Below are positions 16,474 to 24,540 of a stretch of 64,000 bases of DNA, piece by piece. The position numbers were made by a program, and so were the translations under genes. How positions within the stretch are numbered: the first letter of the stretch is position 1; the number at the start of each line of letters is the position of its first letter. The stretch covers positions 3,358 to 67,357 of the forward strand of contig JBGAGY010000021.1 of assembly GCA_044226485.1 (NCBI GenBank), read 5' to 3'. The notes beneath the pieces are model-generated. The model was not told where the DNA came from. It saw only the letters and a program-made list of their open reading frames with translations, and ran no database searches. The DNA comes from UBA6663 sp044226485. GTDB lineage: Bacteria > Chloroflexota > Anaerolineae > Anaerolineales > UBA6663.

Positions 16474-17105
16474 GAGGCCTCCTGGGAAGCGGGTCGCGCC
16501 TGGGCGGCCCCTGCTTCGGCGGCTCGCGCGCGAGCCCGCAGTTCAGCACGCGAAGGAAGCACCGGCGTCTCGAACTGATCGGGCCAGTTGGCGCGCAGGT
16601 GCTTGAGCAAGTTCAGATCGGCTTCCAGGTGCGCACGCGAGTTCGCGAAGATCGCGGCCATGAACAGCGGAGCTCCGGGCGCGGCGACCTTGGCCGCCTC
16701 GCCAAGCGACGTGTACGCGATCGTCTCCTCGATCCTCACGATCTCGGAGTCGAGGGCAGCGAGCACCTCCTGGCGATCGAGCACGTGGATGAAGGTGAGC
16801 GCCGTGTAAAGCAACGAAGGCATGACGCGCACCGGAGTCCGTAGCGCTTTGTGCACGAGGCCGCGCAACTCGGCCTGGCCGGTGGAGGTCAGGCGGTACG
16901 AGGCGCGCTCGCGGCGACCGGTGCGCTCCACCGAATCGACGACCACGAACCCCTGCCGCTCGAGCTTGTTGAGGGCGTAGTAGATCGAGCCTGGCAGCAC
17001 TTCAGCCCAGTGTTCGGCAGCGCTGAGTTCGAGGTATTGCTGAATGTCGTAGCCCGAGAGGGGGCGGGCCGAGAGCAGGCCCAGAATGAAGATGTCAGTA
17101 ACCAT
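16470..17105 (-). CDS. PadR-family transcriptional regulator
   Basis: This 211-residue regulator has the PadR winged helix at residues 1-85 (LGLLSARPLSGYDIQQYLE, PGSIYYALNKLERQGFVV) and a C-terminal helical dimerisation region (Vir_C type). PadR proteins usually repress an adjacent exporter and themselves and release DNA when they bind a drug or phenolic ligand. It is the first gene of the ABC operon. The start codon lies inside a perfect dyad (TAACCAT-N6-ATGGTTA), and a strong promoter overlaps it, which indicates autoregulation. Confidence 0.9.
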   Translation of the reverse strand: MVTDIFILGLLSARPLSGYDIQQYLELSAAEHWAEVLPGSIYYALNKLERQGFVVVDSVERTGRRERASYRLTSTGQAELRGLVHKALRTPVRVMPSLLYTALTFIHVLDRQEVLAALDSEIVRIEETIAYTSLGEAAKVAAPGAPLFMAAIFANSRAHLEADLNLLKHLRANWPDQFETPVLPSRAELRARARAAEAGAAQARPASQEAS

Positions 17106-17144
17106 ATACTCATGGTTATATACTCAATGTTTAGTATTTGTCAA
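17099..17144 (-). promoter_or_regulatory. PadR promoter and operator overlapping the start codon
   Basis: On the minus strand, TTGACA (17139-17144) is followed by TATATA at 16 bp or TATAAC at 18 bp. The perfect dyad TAACCAT-N6-ATGGTTA occupies 17099-17118 and covers the -10 region and the ATG at 17103-17105. TATACTCA also occurs twice as a direct repeat (plus-strand 17105-17112 and 17119-17126). Transcription would begin within a few bases of the ATG, so the message is short-leadered or leaderless and the repressor would block polymerase directly. Confidence 0.7.
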
Positions 17145-17165
17145 GCCTGCGATTTTCGCATAACG

Positions 17166-17201
17166 AAAAGGGGGATCGCCAGGTCTGGCGATCCCCCTTT
17201 T
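17166..17201. terminator. Bidirectional terminator after the ROK gene
   Basis: The 17-bp perfect stem AAAAGGGGGATCGCCAG and its complement have a 2-nt apex and end in TTTT on both strands. It lies 19 bp beyond the stop of the minus-strand ROK gene and upstream of the PadR promoter, insulating the two units. Confidence 0.85.
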
Positions 17202-17220
17202 CAGCGCCGAACAAAGCGCT

Positions 17221-18204
17221 TCAAAGGTACTTGCGCGCAGCGACAGAGGCACCGACGACGCCGGCCAGGTCTTTGAGCGCGCCCGGGACGATCTTGATTC
17301 GACGGGCTTCGGATCTGGCGACGTAGTGCTCCTGCGCGATCTTGCGGATCGGGGCGACGAACTTGTCACCGAGCCGGGCGGTGACGCCGCCGCCGAAGAC
17401 GATCATCTCGGGATCGAGGATGTTCATGAGATTGCCGGCGCAGCGTCCCAGCGCCAGCTGTGCATTCGCCAGGGCCTTCTGCATCGGCACGTCACCGACC
17501 TTCAAGGCTTCGACGATCACGCGGCTGGTCAGGCGTCCACTGCCGACGCTCTGCATCAGATCCGGCACCACGCTCTTCTGGCCGGCGGCGATCGCCTCGC
17601 GGATCTGGCGCTCGAGGCCGGCGCGGCCGGCCATGCCTTCGACTGTGCCAGGCTGTCCGGTGGCCCCTGTGACGCCATCATCGCCATTGACCACAGTGTG
17701 CCCGACCTCACCCGCGCCGCCACGGAAGCCCGTGCGCAGTTCGCCGTTGAGGATGATGCCGCCGCCGATGCCGGTGCCGACGAACACGGCCACCATGTCC
17801 GACAGGCCCTGGCCCGCGCCGTGGTGGTACTCGCCCAGCGCGCCGACACGGACGTCGTTCTCGAGCCAGGCCGGCAGCCCAACCCGACGCGCGAGACGAT
17901 CGGCCAATGGATAATTGGTCCAGCCCTTGCCGAGGTTGACCATCACGCGCACCACGCCGCGCTCCTGATCGACCGGCCCGGGCACACCGATGCCGATGCC
18001 GCCGATGTCGCGGGCTTTGACGTCCGCGGCGCGCATGGCGCGCTCGATGGCGACGGCCAGGCGCTCGAAGACCACGTCAGTGCCCAGTTCGGCCTGGGTC
18101 TTGCGCTTCTCGAAGCCCAGGACCTGGCCCTTGCGGTCGACCACTCCCGCCCGGATGCTCGTGCCGCCGAAATCCACGCCGATGAAGTAGTTTTTCTTGG
18201 ACAT
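17221..18204 (-). CDS. ROK-family sugar kinase/glucokinase-like protein
   Basis: This 327-residue protein has the N-terminal phosphate-binding motif GVDFGGTSIRAGVVD, the sugar-site LENDVRVGALGEYHHGAG, the second ATP motif FVGTGIGGGIILNG and GEVGHTVV with the conserved histidine. ROK kinases normally follow this with a CxCGxxGCxE zinc site. Here the aligned stretch reads GATGQPGTVE with all three cysteines gone, so the zinc-stabilised loop must differ. AAAGGA precedes the ATG. A 30-bp perfect inverted repeat separates it from the lipid-kinase gene upstream. The likely role is cytoplasmic glucose or N-acyl-sugar phosphorylation. Confidence 0.87.
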   Translation of the reverse strand: MSKKNYFIGVDFGGTSIRAGVVDRKGQVLGFEKRKTQAELGTDVVFERLAVAIERAMRAADVKARDIGGIGIGVPGPVDQERGVVRVMVNLGKGWTNYPLADRLARRVGLPAWLENDVRVGALGEYHHGAGQGLSDMVAVFVGTGIGGGIILNGELRTGFRGGAGEVGHTVVNGDDGVTGATGQPGTVEGMAGRAGLERQIREAIAAGQKSVVPDLMQSVGSGRLTSRVIVEALKVGDVPMQKALANAQLALGRCAGNLMNILDPEMIVFGGGVTARLGDKFVAPIRKIAQEHYVARSEARRIKIVPGALKDLAGVVGASVAARKYL

Positions 18205-18216
18205 AGGCTTCCTTTG

Positions 18217-18308
18217 AGGAGTCAGGTGTCAGGCCTCAGGCGTCAGTTCAGCTACTGGCCAACGCACGGCAGCGTGAGCTGACGCCTGAGGCCTGACACC
18301 TGACTCCT
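18217..18308. repeat. 30-bp perfect inverted repeat
   Basis: Arms 18217-18246 and 18279-18308 are exact complements (core GTCAGGTGTCAGGCCTCAGG) around a 32-nt loop. It covers the whole gap between the lipid-kinase stop and the ROK leader, reaching to 12 nt before the ROK start codon. It could act as a terminator, an attenuator or a dispersed palindrome. Confidence 0.75.
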
Positions 18309-18696
18309 ACAAGAACACTTGTGCTATCATCGCCCACAACGGCGGACCCAGGACGAGCAAGCCCACCCCCACGGCGGTCATGGCAGCCACCAGAACAGCG
18401 CCGGCAGCCACATCCTTGGCGGCCTTGGCCAAGGGATGCAGATCCGGCGACGCCAGATCGACGACGGCTTCGATACCCGTATTGAGGAGCTCGGCCGAGA
18501 AGACGAGCCCGGCCGCCAAGACGATCAGGGCCCAGGCCGTCAGGTCGATGCGTATCACAAGGCCCACAAGCACGATCACGGCCAGGATGCCGACATGAAT
18601 ACGGACGTTAGGCTGGGTGCGCCAGGCATAGCCAAGGCCCTCGAGGGCATGGCCGAAGGAGCGGGCTCGCGAGACGGCGCGACGCGGAGACGACAT
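18307..18696 (-). CDS. DgkA-type diacylglycerol/undecaprenol kinase
   Basis: This 129-residue membrane protein has three helices. The active-site segment SAELLNTGIEAVVDLASPDL carries the catalytic Glu and the NTGIE motif, followed by AKAAKDVAAGAVL. It phosphorylates a lipid alcohol (undecaprenol in most Gram-positive-like lineages, diacylglycerol in proteobacteria) at the membrane. The longer ORF upstream is not supported. I start at 18696 because TACAAT ends 7 nt before this ATG, consistent with a leaderless mRNA, and the protein then has the family's normal length. Confidence 0.87.
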   Translation of the reverse strand: MSSPRRAVSRARSFGHALEGLGYAWRTQPNVRIHVGILAVIVLVGLVIRIDLTAWALIVLAAGLVFSAELLNTGIEAVVDLASPDLHPLAKAAKDVAAGAVLVAAMTAVGVGLLVLGPPLWAMIAQVFL

Positions 18697-18791
18697 CGCC
18701 CGCATTGTACCGGGAGTCTCGCTGCCTGTCCTTGAACTTGGACCGTGATTTTCGCGAGCGATCTCAATGAGGTGAATCGAAAGCAGGAACG

Positions 18792-19907
18792 ATGACCGAA
18801 TCAGCACTTGCCGGGGCCCCGATCCGACGTCGGCGCCCGACACCCAAGCCGGCCTGGGCCGTCGTCCTGGCGACCGCGTTCCTGGCCGCCTGCACGCCGA
18901 CGGAAGGGCCGCTCGTCGTGTCGACGGGCCAGCCGCCCGACGTCGCCACACCATCAACCGGCTGGTATGACGTGTACTTCACGTCGCCGGAGGTCACTGC
19001 CGAACAAGATCCGCCGATCGTCGGCGGCCCGGCGCAGGCCTTGATCGACGGGCTTGGACGCGCGCAAAAGACGCTTGACATCGCGGTCTATGAACTCGAC
19101 GACGACTCGATCGCCGATGCCATCATCGCAGCGCATCATCGGGGCGTGCAGGTGCGCATGGTGACCGACACCGACTATCTGAGCGAGACGGCCATGCTGC
19201 GCGTGATGGCCGACAACATCCCGGTCATCGGCGACGCGCGCGAGCCCTTCATGCATCACAAGTTCGCGGTCGTCGACGGCGCCGAGGTATGGACCGGGTC
19301 GATGAACTACACGCTCAACGACGCGTACCGCAACAACAACGTCCTCATCCACATCCGCTCGGTGCGCCTCGCCGAGAACTACTCCGCCGAGTTCGAGCAA
19401 CTCTTCACGCGCCAGGCGTTCGAACAGGCCGGCAAGCCGCCGAACCCGACGTTGACGCTGTCGGGCACGCTCGTCGAGAACGCCTTCTCGCCCGATGGCG
19501 GCATCGCCGACAAAGTACTCGACGTGCTGCGAACCGCGCAGTCGAGCATCCACGTGATGGCCTTCGCCTTCACGCGCACCGACTTCGCCGACGCGATGCT
19601 CGAGCGCGCGCAGGCCGGCGTGACCGTTCAGGCCGTCTTCGAGCGCCGCCAGGTCAGCGCTGGCGGCGATGCCGTCTACAACCTGTTCTCTGCCTCCGGC
19701 ATCCCGGCGCGTCTTGACGGCAACCGCTACAATCTGCATACCAAGGCCATCATCGTCGATGGCTCGATCGTCGTCTTCGGCTCGTACAACTTCTCGCGCA
19801 ACGCCGAAGAGCAGAACAACGAGAACATCCTGATCATCCACAGCCCTGAACTGGCTGCGGCGTTCGAAACGGAGTTCCAGAAGGTCTGGGCGCTCGCTCA
19901 ACCGTAG
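18792..19907 (+). CDS. Phospholipase D-like lipoprotein
   Basis: This 371-residue protein has a basic N-terminus and lipobox LAAC (Cys near residue 37), so it is exported and lipid-anchored. It carries two PLD active sites, HHKFAVVDGAEVWTGSMNYT and HTKAIIVDGSIVVFGSYNFS, each H-x-K-x4-D. Such two-HKD proteins are phosphodiesterases, and related small ones are nucleases or phospholipases. AGGAA precedes the ATG. It is oriented away from the lipid kinase and is followed at 71 bp by the second HerA-type gene. Confidence 0.88.
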   Translation: MTESALAGAPIRRRRPTPKPAWAVVLATAFLAACTPTEGPLVVSTGQPPDVATPSTGWYDVYFTSPEVTAEQDPPIVGGPAQALIDGLGRAQKTLDIAVYELDDDSIADAIIAAHHRGVQVRMVTDTDYLSETAMLRVMADNIPVIGDAREPFMHHKFAVVDGAEVWTGSMNYTLNDAYRNNNVLIHIRSVRLAENYSAEFEQLFTRQAFEQAGKPPNPTLTLSGTLVENAFSPDGGIADKVLDVLRTAQSSIHVMAFAFTRTDFADAMLERAQAGVTVQAVFERRQVSAGGDAVYNLFSASGIPARLDGNRYNLHTKAIIVDGSIVVFGSYNFSRNAEEQNNENILIIHSPELAAAFETEFQKVWALAQP

Positions 19908-19978
19908 CATGGCGCGAGGAGCGACGGCGATTGCGCGTTAGCGTTCGCCCCTCTCTCTTCGCCCTCGCTTCTCGATAG

Positions 19979-22339
19979 GTGGACATGCTCTATCTCGGAC
20001 AGATCCCCGACGGGCAACGACTGAACTACGACCCTGACGACCTCACGACCCACGGGCTGTGCGTGGGCATGACGGGCTCGGGCAAGACGGGGTTGTGCGT
20101 GGTGCTGCTCGAGGAGGCCGCGCTGGCCGGCGTGCCCGCGATCGTCATCGACCCCAAGGGCGACATCGCCGACGTGCTCCTGCAGTTTCCGGAATTGTCG
20201 GCCGACGATTTTCGGCCCTGGGTCGGCGCTGACGAAGCCCGTCGGGCCAAGCTAACGCTCGACGAACTGGCGGCGCAGACCGCCGAACGCTGGCGGAATG
20301 GGCTGGCGGGCAGCGGCCTGGGTCCTGAAGACGTCGCGCGACTGAAGGCCAGCGCCGAGTGGGCCGTGTACACGCCGGGGTCGGATGCCGGGCGCGGGCT
20401 CTCGGTGCTCAGTTCGCTGCGTCGACCGGCGCTGAGCTGGGAGACCGATGCCGAACTGCTGCGCGAGCGCATCAACGGCATCGTCAGCAGCCTGCTCGGC
20501 CTCATCGGTGTCGATGCTGACCCGGTGCGATCGCGTGAGCACATCCTTCTGGCCACGCTCTTCGAGAAGGCCTGGCGCGCCGGCGACGAGCTCGACCTGG
20601 CCGGCCTGATCGCGGGCGTGCAGGCGCCGCCCTTCGACAAGCTCGGCGTCTTCGAGGTCGATCGCTTCTTCCCCGAAAAAGATCGACTCGCCCTGGCGAT
20701 GGATCTCAACGCCATCGTCGCGGCGCCCAGCTTCCAATCGTGGCTGACCGGCGAGCCGCTCGAGATCGATCGCCTGCTGCGCACGCCCGAAGGCCGGCCG
20801 CGGGTGAGCGTGCTCTATCTCGCGCATCTGAGCGACGCCGAGCGCATGTTCGTGATCACGCTCGTGCTCGAGCAACTCACCGCGTGGCTGCGCGCGCAAT
20901 CCGGCACGACGGCGCTGCGGGCCCTGCTGTACTTCGATGAGCTCTTCGGCTACCTGCCGCCGCATCCGGCCAACCCGCCGAGCAAGCTCCCGCTGCTGCG
21001 CCTGATCAAACAGGCGCGCGCCTTCGGCCTCGGCATGATGCTGGCGACCCAGAACCCGGTCGACCTCGATTACAAAGGCCTGGCCAACATCGGCACGTGG
21101 TTCATCGGCAAGCTGCAGACCGAGCGCGACAAAGATCGGCTGCTCGAGGGTCTTCAGGCGCTCGACGCGCCCGTCCCGCCCGAAACGTTGGAGCGCATGA
21201 TCTCGGGCCTTGGCGCGCGACAGTTCCTGATGCACGACGTCCACCAGCCCGGGCCGACGGTGTTTCGCACGCGTTGGGCGTTGAGCTATCTGGCGGGCCC
21301 GTTGACGCGCGATCAACTGCGTCGGCTGCGCCCGGCCAAGAGCCCGGCCGAACTCGCAGCCGAGCAGTCGAACGCCATGAACGCGTCCCCTCTCGAGACC
21401 GGCGGTCCGCGGTCGATGCCGGCTACGCCCACAGGCGCGTCGCGAGCCACATCGACGCTGACCACGACGGTGGTTAGCGTGCCGGCGTCGATCCCGCAAT
21501 ACGTGATCAAGCCAGTGGGCGAACGCTTCAGGCCGACGCTGTTCGCGCAGGTGGTCGTGCGCTACACGAACACGCGCGCGAACCTCAGCTTCGATAAGCG
21601 CGTCGCCTACGCAGTGCCTGTCGACGGGCTCGATCCGACGCCGCAGTGGGACACTCACGCCATCGCGCCGCTGCCGCTCAACGACCTGGCGCGTGCCTTG
21701 CCGCAGCGAGCCTGGGTCGACGGCGATCCGGGTCCGCTGGCTGACGCGCGCAGGCTTGCCGCGTGGCAGAAGGATCTTGTCGCCGTGCTGTATCGCAACG
21801 CGGACCTTGTGTTGCAGCACAATCCCACGCTGAAACTTTACGCCAAGCCCGGCGAGTCTTATGCCGAGTTCCGCGCGCGCTGCCATGCCCAGGCCGACGC
21901 CAGGCGCGCAGAGGAGTTGCGCAAGGAACAGACGCGCTACGACCGCCAGCTCGATGGGCTTGAGGGCAAGCTCTTCGCCGAACGACGCGAGCGAGCCGAG
22001 GACGAGGCCGAGGTGCGGGCCCGCGAGGGCGAGAGCCGCTGGACGGACCTCGAGAACGTGCTCGGCCTGGTCGGGCTGTTGCGCCAGCCGCAGCGCATGA
22101 TCACGACCTCGCTCAGCCGGCGGCGCCTGAAGGATCGCTCGCAGCAGGAGCTGAACGAGAGCGCCGAGCAGATCGCGCTGCTCGAGTCGCGGATCAACGC
22201 CCTGAAGGCTGACGCGCGCGTAGCCTTTCAGGTCATCATCGACAAATGGTCGGCGGCGGCCGGCGACATCCATGACCTGAGGATCACGCCGCGTCGGGCC
22301 GACATTTTGGTCGAGGCATTCGGCGTCGGCTGGATGTAG
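19979..22339 (+). CDS. HerA/FtsK-like P-loop ATPase (paralogue 2)
   Basis: This 786-residue paralogue of the ATPase at 9631-12111 shares the Walker A CVGMTGSGKT (about residues 28-37), IDPKGDIADVLLQFPEL, LLYFDELFGYLPP near residue 320 and ATQNPVDLDYKGL. The C-terminal half diverges and contains a long charged coiled coil (about residues 640-745). The first in-frame start is GTG 19979. ATG 19985 is equally possible, and the AGGTGG upstream is too close to decide. Possession of two similar translocases in one region suggests different partners or substrates. Confidence 0.85.
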   Translation: MDMLYLGQIPDGQRLNYDPDDLTTHGLCVGMTGSGKTGLCVVLLEEAALAGVPAIVIDPKGDIADVLLQFPELSADDFRPWVGADEARRAKLTLDELAAQTAERWRNGLAGSGLGPEDVARLKASAEWAVYTPGSDAGRGLSVLSSLRRPALSWETDAELLRERINGIVSSLLGLIGVDADPVRSREHILLATLFEKAWRAGDELDLAGLIAGVQAPPFDKLGVFEVDRFFPEKDRLALAMDLNAIVAAPSFQSWLTGEPLEIDRLLRTPEGRPRVSVLYLAHLSDAERMFVITLVLEQLTAWLRAQSGTTALRALLYFDELFGYLPPHPANPPSKLPLLRLIKQARAFGLGMMLATQNPVDLDYKGLANIGTWFIGKLQTERDKDRLLEGLQALDAPVPPETLERMISGLGARQFLMHDVHQPGPTVFRTRWALSYLAGPLTRDQLRRLRPAKSPAELAAEQSNAMNASPLETGGPRSMPATPTGASRATSTLTTTVVSVPASIPQYVIKPVGERFRPTLFAQVVVRYTNTRANLSFDKRVAYAVPVDGLDPTPQWDTHAIAPLPLNDLARALPQRAWVDGDPGPLADARRLAAWQKDLVAVLYRNADLVLQHNPTLKLYAKPGESYAEFRARCHAQADARRAEELRKEQTRYDRQLDGLEGKLFAERRERAEDEAEVRAREGESRWTDLENVLGLVGLLRQPQRMITTSLSRRRLKDRSQQELNESAEQIALLESRINALKADARVAFQVIIDKWSAAAGDIHDLRITPRRADILVEAFGVGWM

Positions 22340-22498
22340 GAGCCCGTCATTTCATAACTTTTTCACCCCAAGCCTGCCCGAAATCCGGCATGCTGTCCCT
22401 GTACTCTCGAGAGACAGGGCGGCCGCACGGATCGCGGAGAGTCGCATCCCTGGCACGGAGCTTGCAGGGAAGGCCGCTGAACCGTACAGGAGCGGAGC

Positions 22499-23137
22499 AT
22501 GGCGACAGTGGAGCGTGTCAAAAGCGGGTACTACTACCCGAACAAAATGGGCCGGATCTATCTGACGGCCCTTGAAGAAGTGATGGGCAAGAACGGCCTT
22601 AACGCCATTTTGAGGCTGGCCGGTCTCGATCGCTTTATCGACCACTACCCACCTGACAACCTGGCCAAAGAGTTCGACTTCTCGGATATCGCAGCGTTGC
22701 ACACGGCGCTCGAAGAGATGTACGGGCCGCGCGGCGGACGTGGGTTGTGCCAGAGGGCCGGCCGGGCGCTGTTCGCCAACGGCCTGCGCAACTTTGGCGC
22801 GCTCGCCGGCGCCGGCGATCTGGCCTTCAAGGTGCTGCCGCTCGGCACGAAGGTCCGCATCGCCGTCCCTGCCATCGCCAAGGTCTTCAGCACCACGACC
22901 GATCAGATCAGCAACGCCGTCGACCAGGGCGACCATTTCATCTACACCATCGAGCGCTGCTCGATGTGCTGGGGACGCAAGTCGGACAAGCCGGTCTGCC
23001 ATACCGCGGTCGGCATCATCCAGGAAGCGATGAAGTGGATGTCCGGCGGGCGCGAGTTCCGAGTCGAGATGCTCGACTGCATGGCCATGGGCTCACCGAT
23101 CGGTCGTCTGCGGGTTTACAAGGAACCGATCGGCTGA
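22499..23137 (+). CDS. V4R-domain protein
   Basis: This 212-residue protein has an N-terminal segment YYYPNKMGRIYLTALEEVMG and a C-terminal V4R (4-vinyl reductase) ligand-binding domain at about residues 115-212. The latter has the cysteine pattern CSMCWGRKSDKPVCH and DCMAMGSPIGRLRVYKEPI. V4R domains bind hydrophobic small molecules or metals, and some serve as regulators or assist tetrapyrrole metabolism. AGGAGCGGAG precedes the ATG. It is followed by a GC-rich terminator. Which ligand it senses is not visible. Confidence 0.78.
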   Translation: MATVERVKSGYYYPNKMGRIYLTALEEVMGKNGLNAILRLAGLDRFIDHYPPDNLAKEFDFSDIAALHTALEEMYGPRGGRGLCQRAGRALFANGLRNFGALAGAGDLAFKVLPLGTKVRIAVPAIAKVFSTTTDQISNAVDQGDHFIYTIERCSMCWGRKSDKPVCHTAVGIIQEAMKWMSGGREFRVEMLDCMAMGSPIGRLRVYKEPIG

Positions 23138-23158
23138 TCGTCTGCGTGTCGTTCTTCG

Positions 23159-23180
23159 ATGGGCCCCTGACGGGGCCCAT
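23159..23180 (+). terminator. Terminator after the V4R gene
   Basis: The 9-bp stem ATGGGCCCC/GGGGCCCAT with a 4-nt loop is followed by TTCGTTT, 21 bp past the stop codon. Confidence 0.7.
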
Positions 23181-23240
23181 TTCGTTTCGGCGGCGCTGAA
23201 GTTTCACCATCGATTCACGCCGCAACCGATGAGAGTTTGC

Positions 23241-23246
23241 TAGAGT
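23241..23246 (+). promoter_or_regulatory. Extended -10 box 6 nt before the first STAS-like gene
   Basis: TGCTAGAGT (extended -10) is followed by six bases and the ATG, suggesting a leaderless transcript. No -35 is evident, as is usual for extended -10 promoters. Confidence 0.4.
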
Positions 23247-23252
23247 GCTGGC

Positions 23253-23666
23253 ATGGCCAGCACACCGGCCCCTCTTGCTCCATCGCCTTCCCCTGCCGCA
23301 TCAGGCTCGCGCTGTTACGTCACGCACCATCAAGGCGTCGACGTCGTCGTCATCGATCTGGCGCACACGACGCCCGAGGAGGCGATCCCGATCATGACGA
23401 AGGCCGGCGAGTTGATCGAGTCGTTCCCGGCTCACAGCGTACGCGCCTTCACCGATGCCACGGGCGCGATCTACAGCAAAGAGAGTTTCCAGGCGCTCAA
23501 GGCGCTGACGATTCACAACACCCCGCACATCAAGGCCTCGGCCGTGGTCGGCGCCGATGGGCTGCGCGTGTTTGCGATGAAGGCCGTGGCCGTCGTCACA
23601 CAACGCCACATCAGGCCTTTCCGGACGCGCGAGGAAGCCCTCGACTGGCTGGTCAGCGTTGAATGA
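23253..23666 (+). CDS. STAS/SEC14-like small protein (tandem copy 1)
   Basis: This 137-residue protein has a Pro/Ala-rich N-terminal tail of about 18 residues and then a fold resembling STAS/SEC14 (SpoIIAA-like) proteins: GVDVVVIDLAHTTPEEAIPI, VRAFTDATGAIYSKESFQAL, NTPHIKASAVVGADGLRVFA and a C-terminal REEALDWLVSVE. These small single-domain proteins probably bind partners or lipids and have no catalytic motif. The next gene is a clear paralogue starting about 60 bp later. Confidence 0.7.
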   Translation: MASTPAPLAPSPSPAASGSRCYVTHHQGVDVVVIDLAHTTPEEAIPIMTKAGELIESFPAHSVRAFTDATGAIYSKESFQALKALTIHNTPHIKASAVVGADGLRVFAMKAVAVVTQRHIRPFRTREEALDWLVSVE

Positions 23667-23728
23667 GCTTTGTGAATGAGCCGGGACCGCGTGAAGCAGC
23701 GGGAGTCGGGCCGGCGAAGGAACACCCC

Positions 23729-24091
23729 ATGAAGAAATGCAGCGTGATCAATCACCGAGGCGTGGACATCGTCTTTGTCGATCTGAGCAAGGCCAATTCG
23801 CAACAGACCGTCGAGATCTTCGCGGAGGCCAGCACCCTGATCGAGACGTTTCCGAAGAAGAGCGTCAGGATCTACACGGACGGCACTGGCGCCGTCTATA
23901 ACCGCGAGAGCATCGCCGCCCTCAAGGACTTCACGACCCACAACACGCCCTACGTCAAGGCGTCGGCCGTCACAGGCGCCGAGGGCCTACGCATGCTCGC
24001 GGTGAACGCGGCCGCCTCGGTGACGGGCCGGCAGATCAAAGCCTTCGCCACGCGGGCCGAGGCCCTCGATTGGCTGGCCTCAGTCAACTGA
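23729..24091 (+). CDS. STAS/SEC14-like small protein (tandem copy 2)
   Basis: This 120-residue paralogue of the preceding gene reads GVDIVFVDLSKANSQQTVEI, VRIYTDGTGAVYNRESIAAL, NTPYVKASAVTGAEGLRMLA and ending RAEALDWLASVN. The ORF begins at 23663 overlapping the previous stop, but I choose ATG 23729 because GAAGGA precedes it by 7 nt and the protein then starts directly at the domain. Tandem duplication suggests a heterodimer or two partner-specific copies. Confidence 0.7.
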   Translation: MKKCSVINHRGVDIVFVDLSKANSQQTVEIFAEASTLIETFPKKSVRIYTDGTGAVYNRESIAALKDFTTHNTPYVKASAVTGAEGLRMLAVNAAASVTGRQIKAFATRAEALDWLASVN

Positions 24092-24121
24092 ACACGGCGA
24101 CAAGAAACAACCAGACGATCG

Positions 24122-24179
24122 ACGACAAACGAACGCCGAGGGTTGAGCTGCGGCTCAACCCTCGGCGTTCGTTTGTCGT
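24122..24179. terminator. 26-27-bp perfect hairpin after the STAS-like pair
   Basis: Arms 24122-24147 and 24154-24179 are exact complements (outer ACGACAAACGAACGCCGAG), 31 bp after the second STAS-like stop. It is unusually long for a terminator and belongs to the palindrome group noted elsewhere. The remaining gap to 24480 holds nothing I can identify. Confidence 0.6.
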
Positions 24180-24481
24180 TGCCCAGCCATGACGTGCGCC
24201 CGGCGTCTTGACGCCGAAGCCGGTCAGACCATGTCATCCGGTGCGGGCAAAGCCCAGCCGAGCAGCCGAACCCACCGTTACAACCGAATGCCGTCGTTCA
24301 ACAGCCCAACCGTAGGCGTTGTGTTGTCCATCAGCGCCCGACCCACTCCCGCCCGGCTCTGTTGCTCGCCGATGGCTTGCGCCGCGGGTTCTGAACTCGG
24401 GTTGACCCGGGCGGAGGTGCATCGGCCCAATGGATGCCCTTCAACGCAAAGCGCCATCCCTCAAACCCAGGCCGACAAGAA

Positions 24482-24511
24482 ACGAAGGCTGGAGAGCACT
24501 CCAGCCTTCGT
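24482..24511 (-). terminator. Hairpin after the 5'-nucleotidase gene
   Basis: The 13-bp perfect stem ACGAAGGCTGGAG and its complement with a 4-nt loop lie 30 bp beyond the minus-strand stop at 24541. It is a probable terminator. Confidence 0.55.
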
Positions 24512-24540
24512 GATTCGTCAATTGTCGCTCGTCTTCTCGC

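Noticed and set aside
20252..22273. Long minus-strand ORF (673 codons) opposite the second HerA-type ATPase
   Set aside because: It is an antisense shadow of a G+C-rich gene. Its translation is Arg/Gln/Ala-rich without any domain, while the plus strand has clear motifs.
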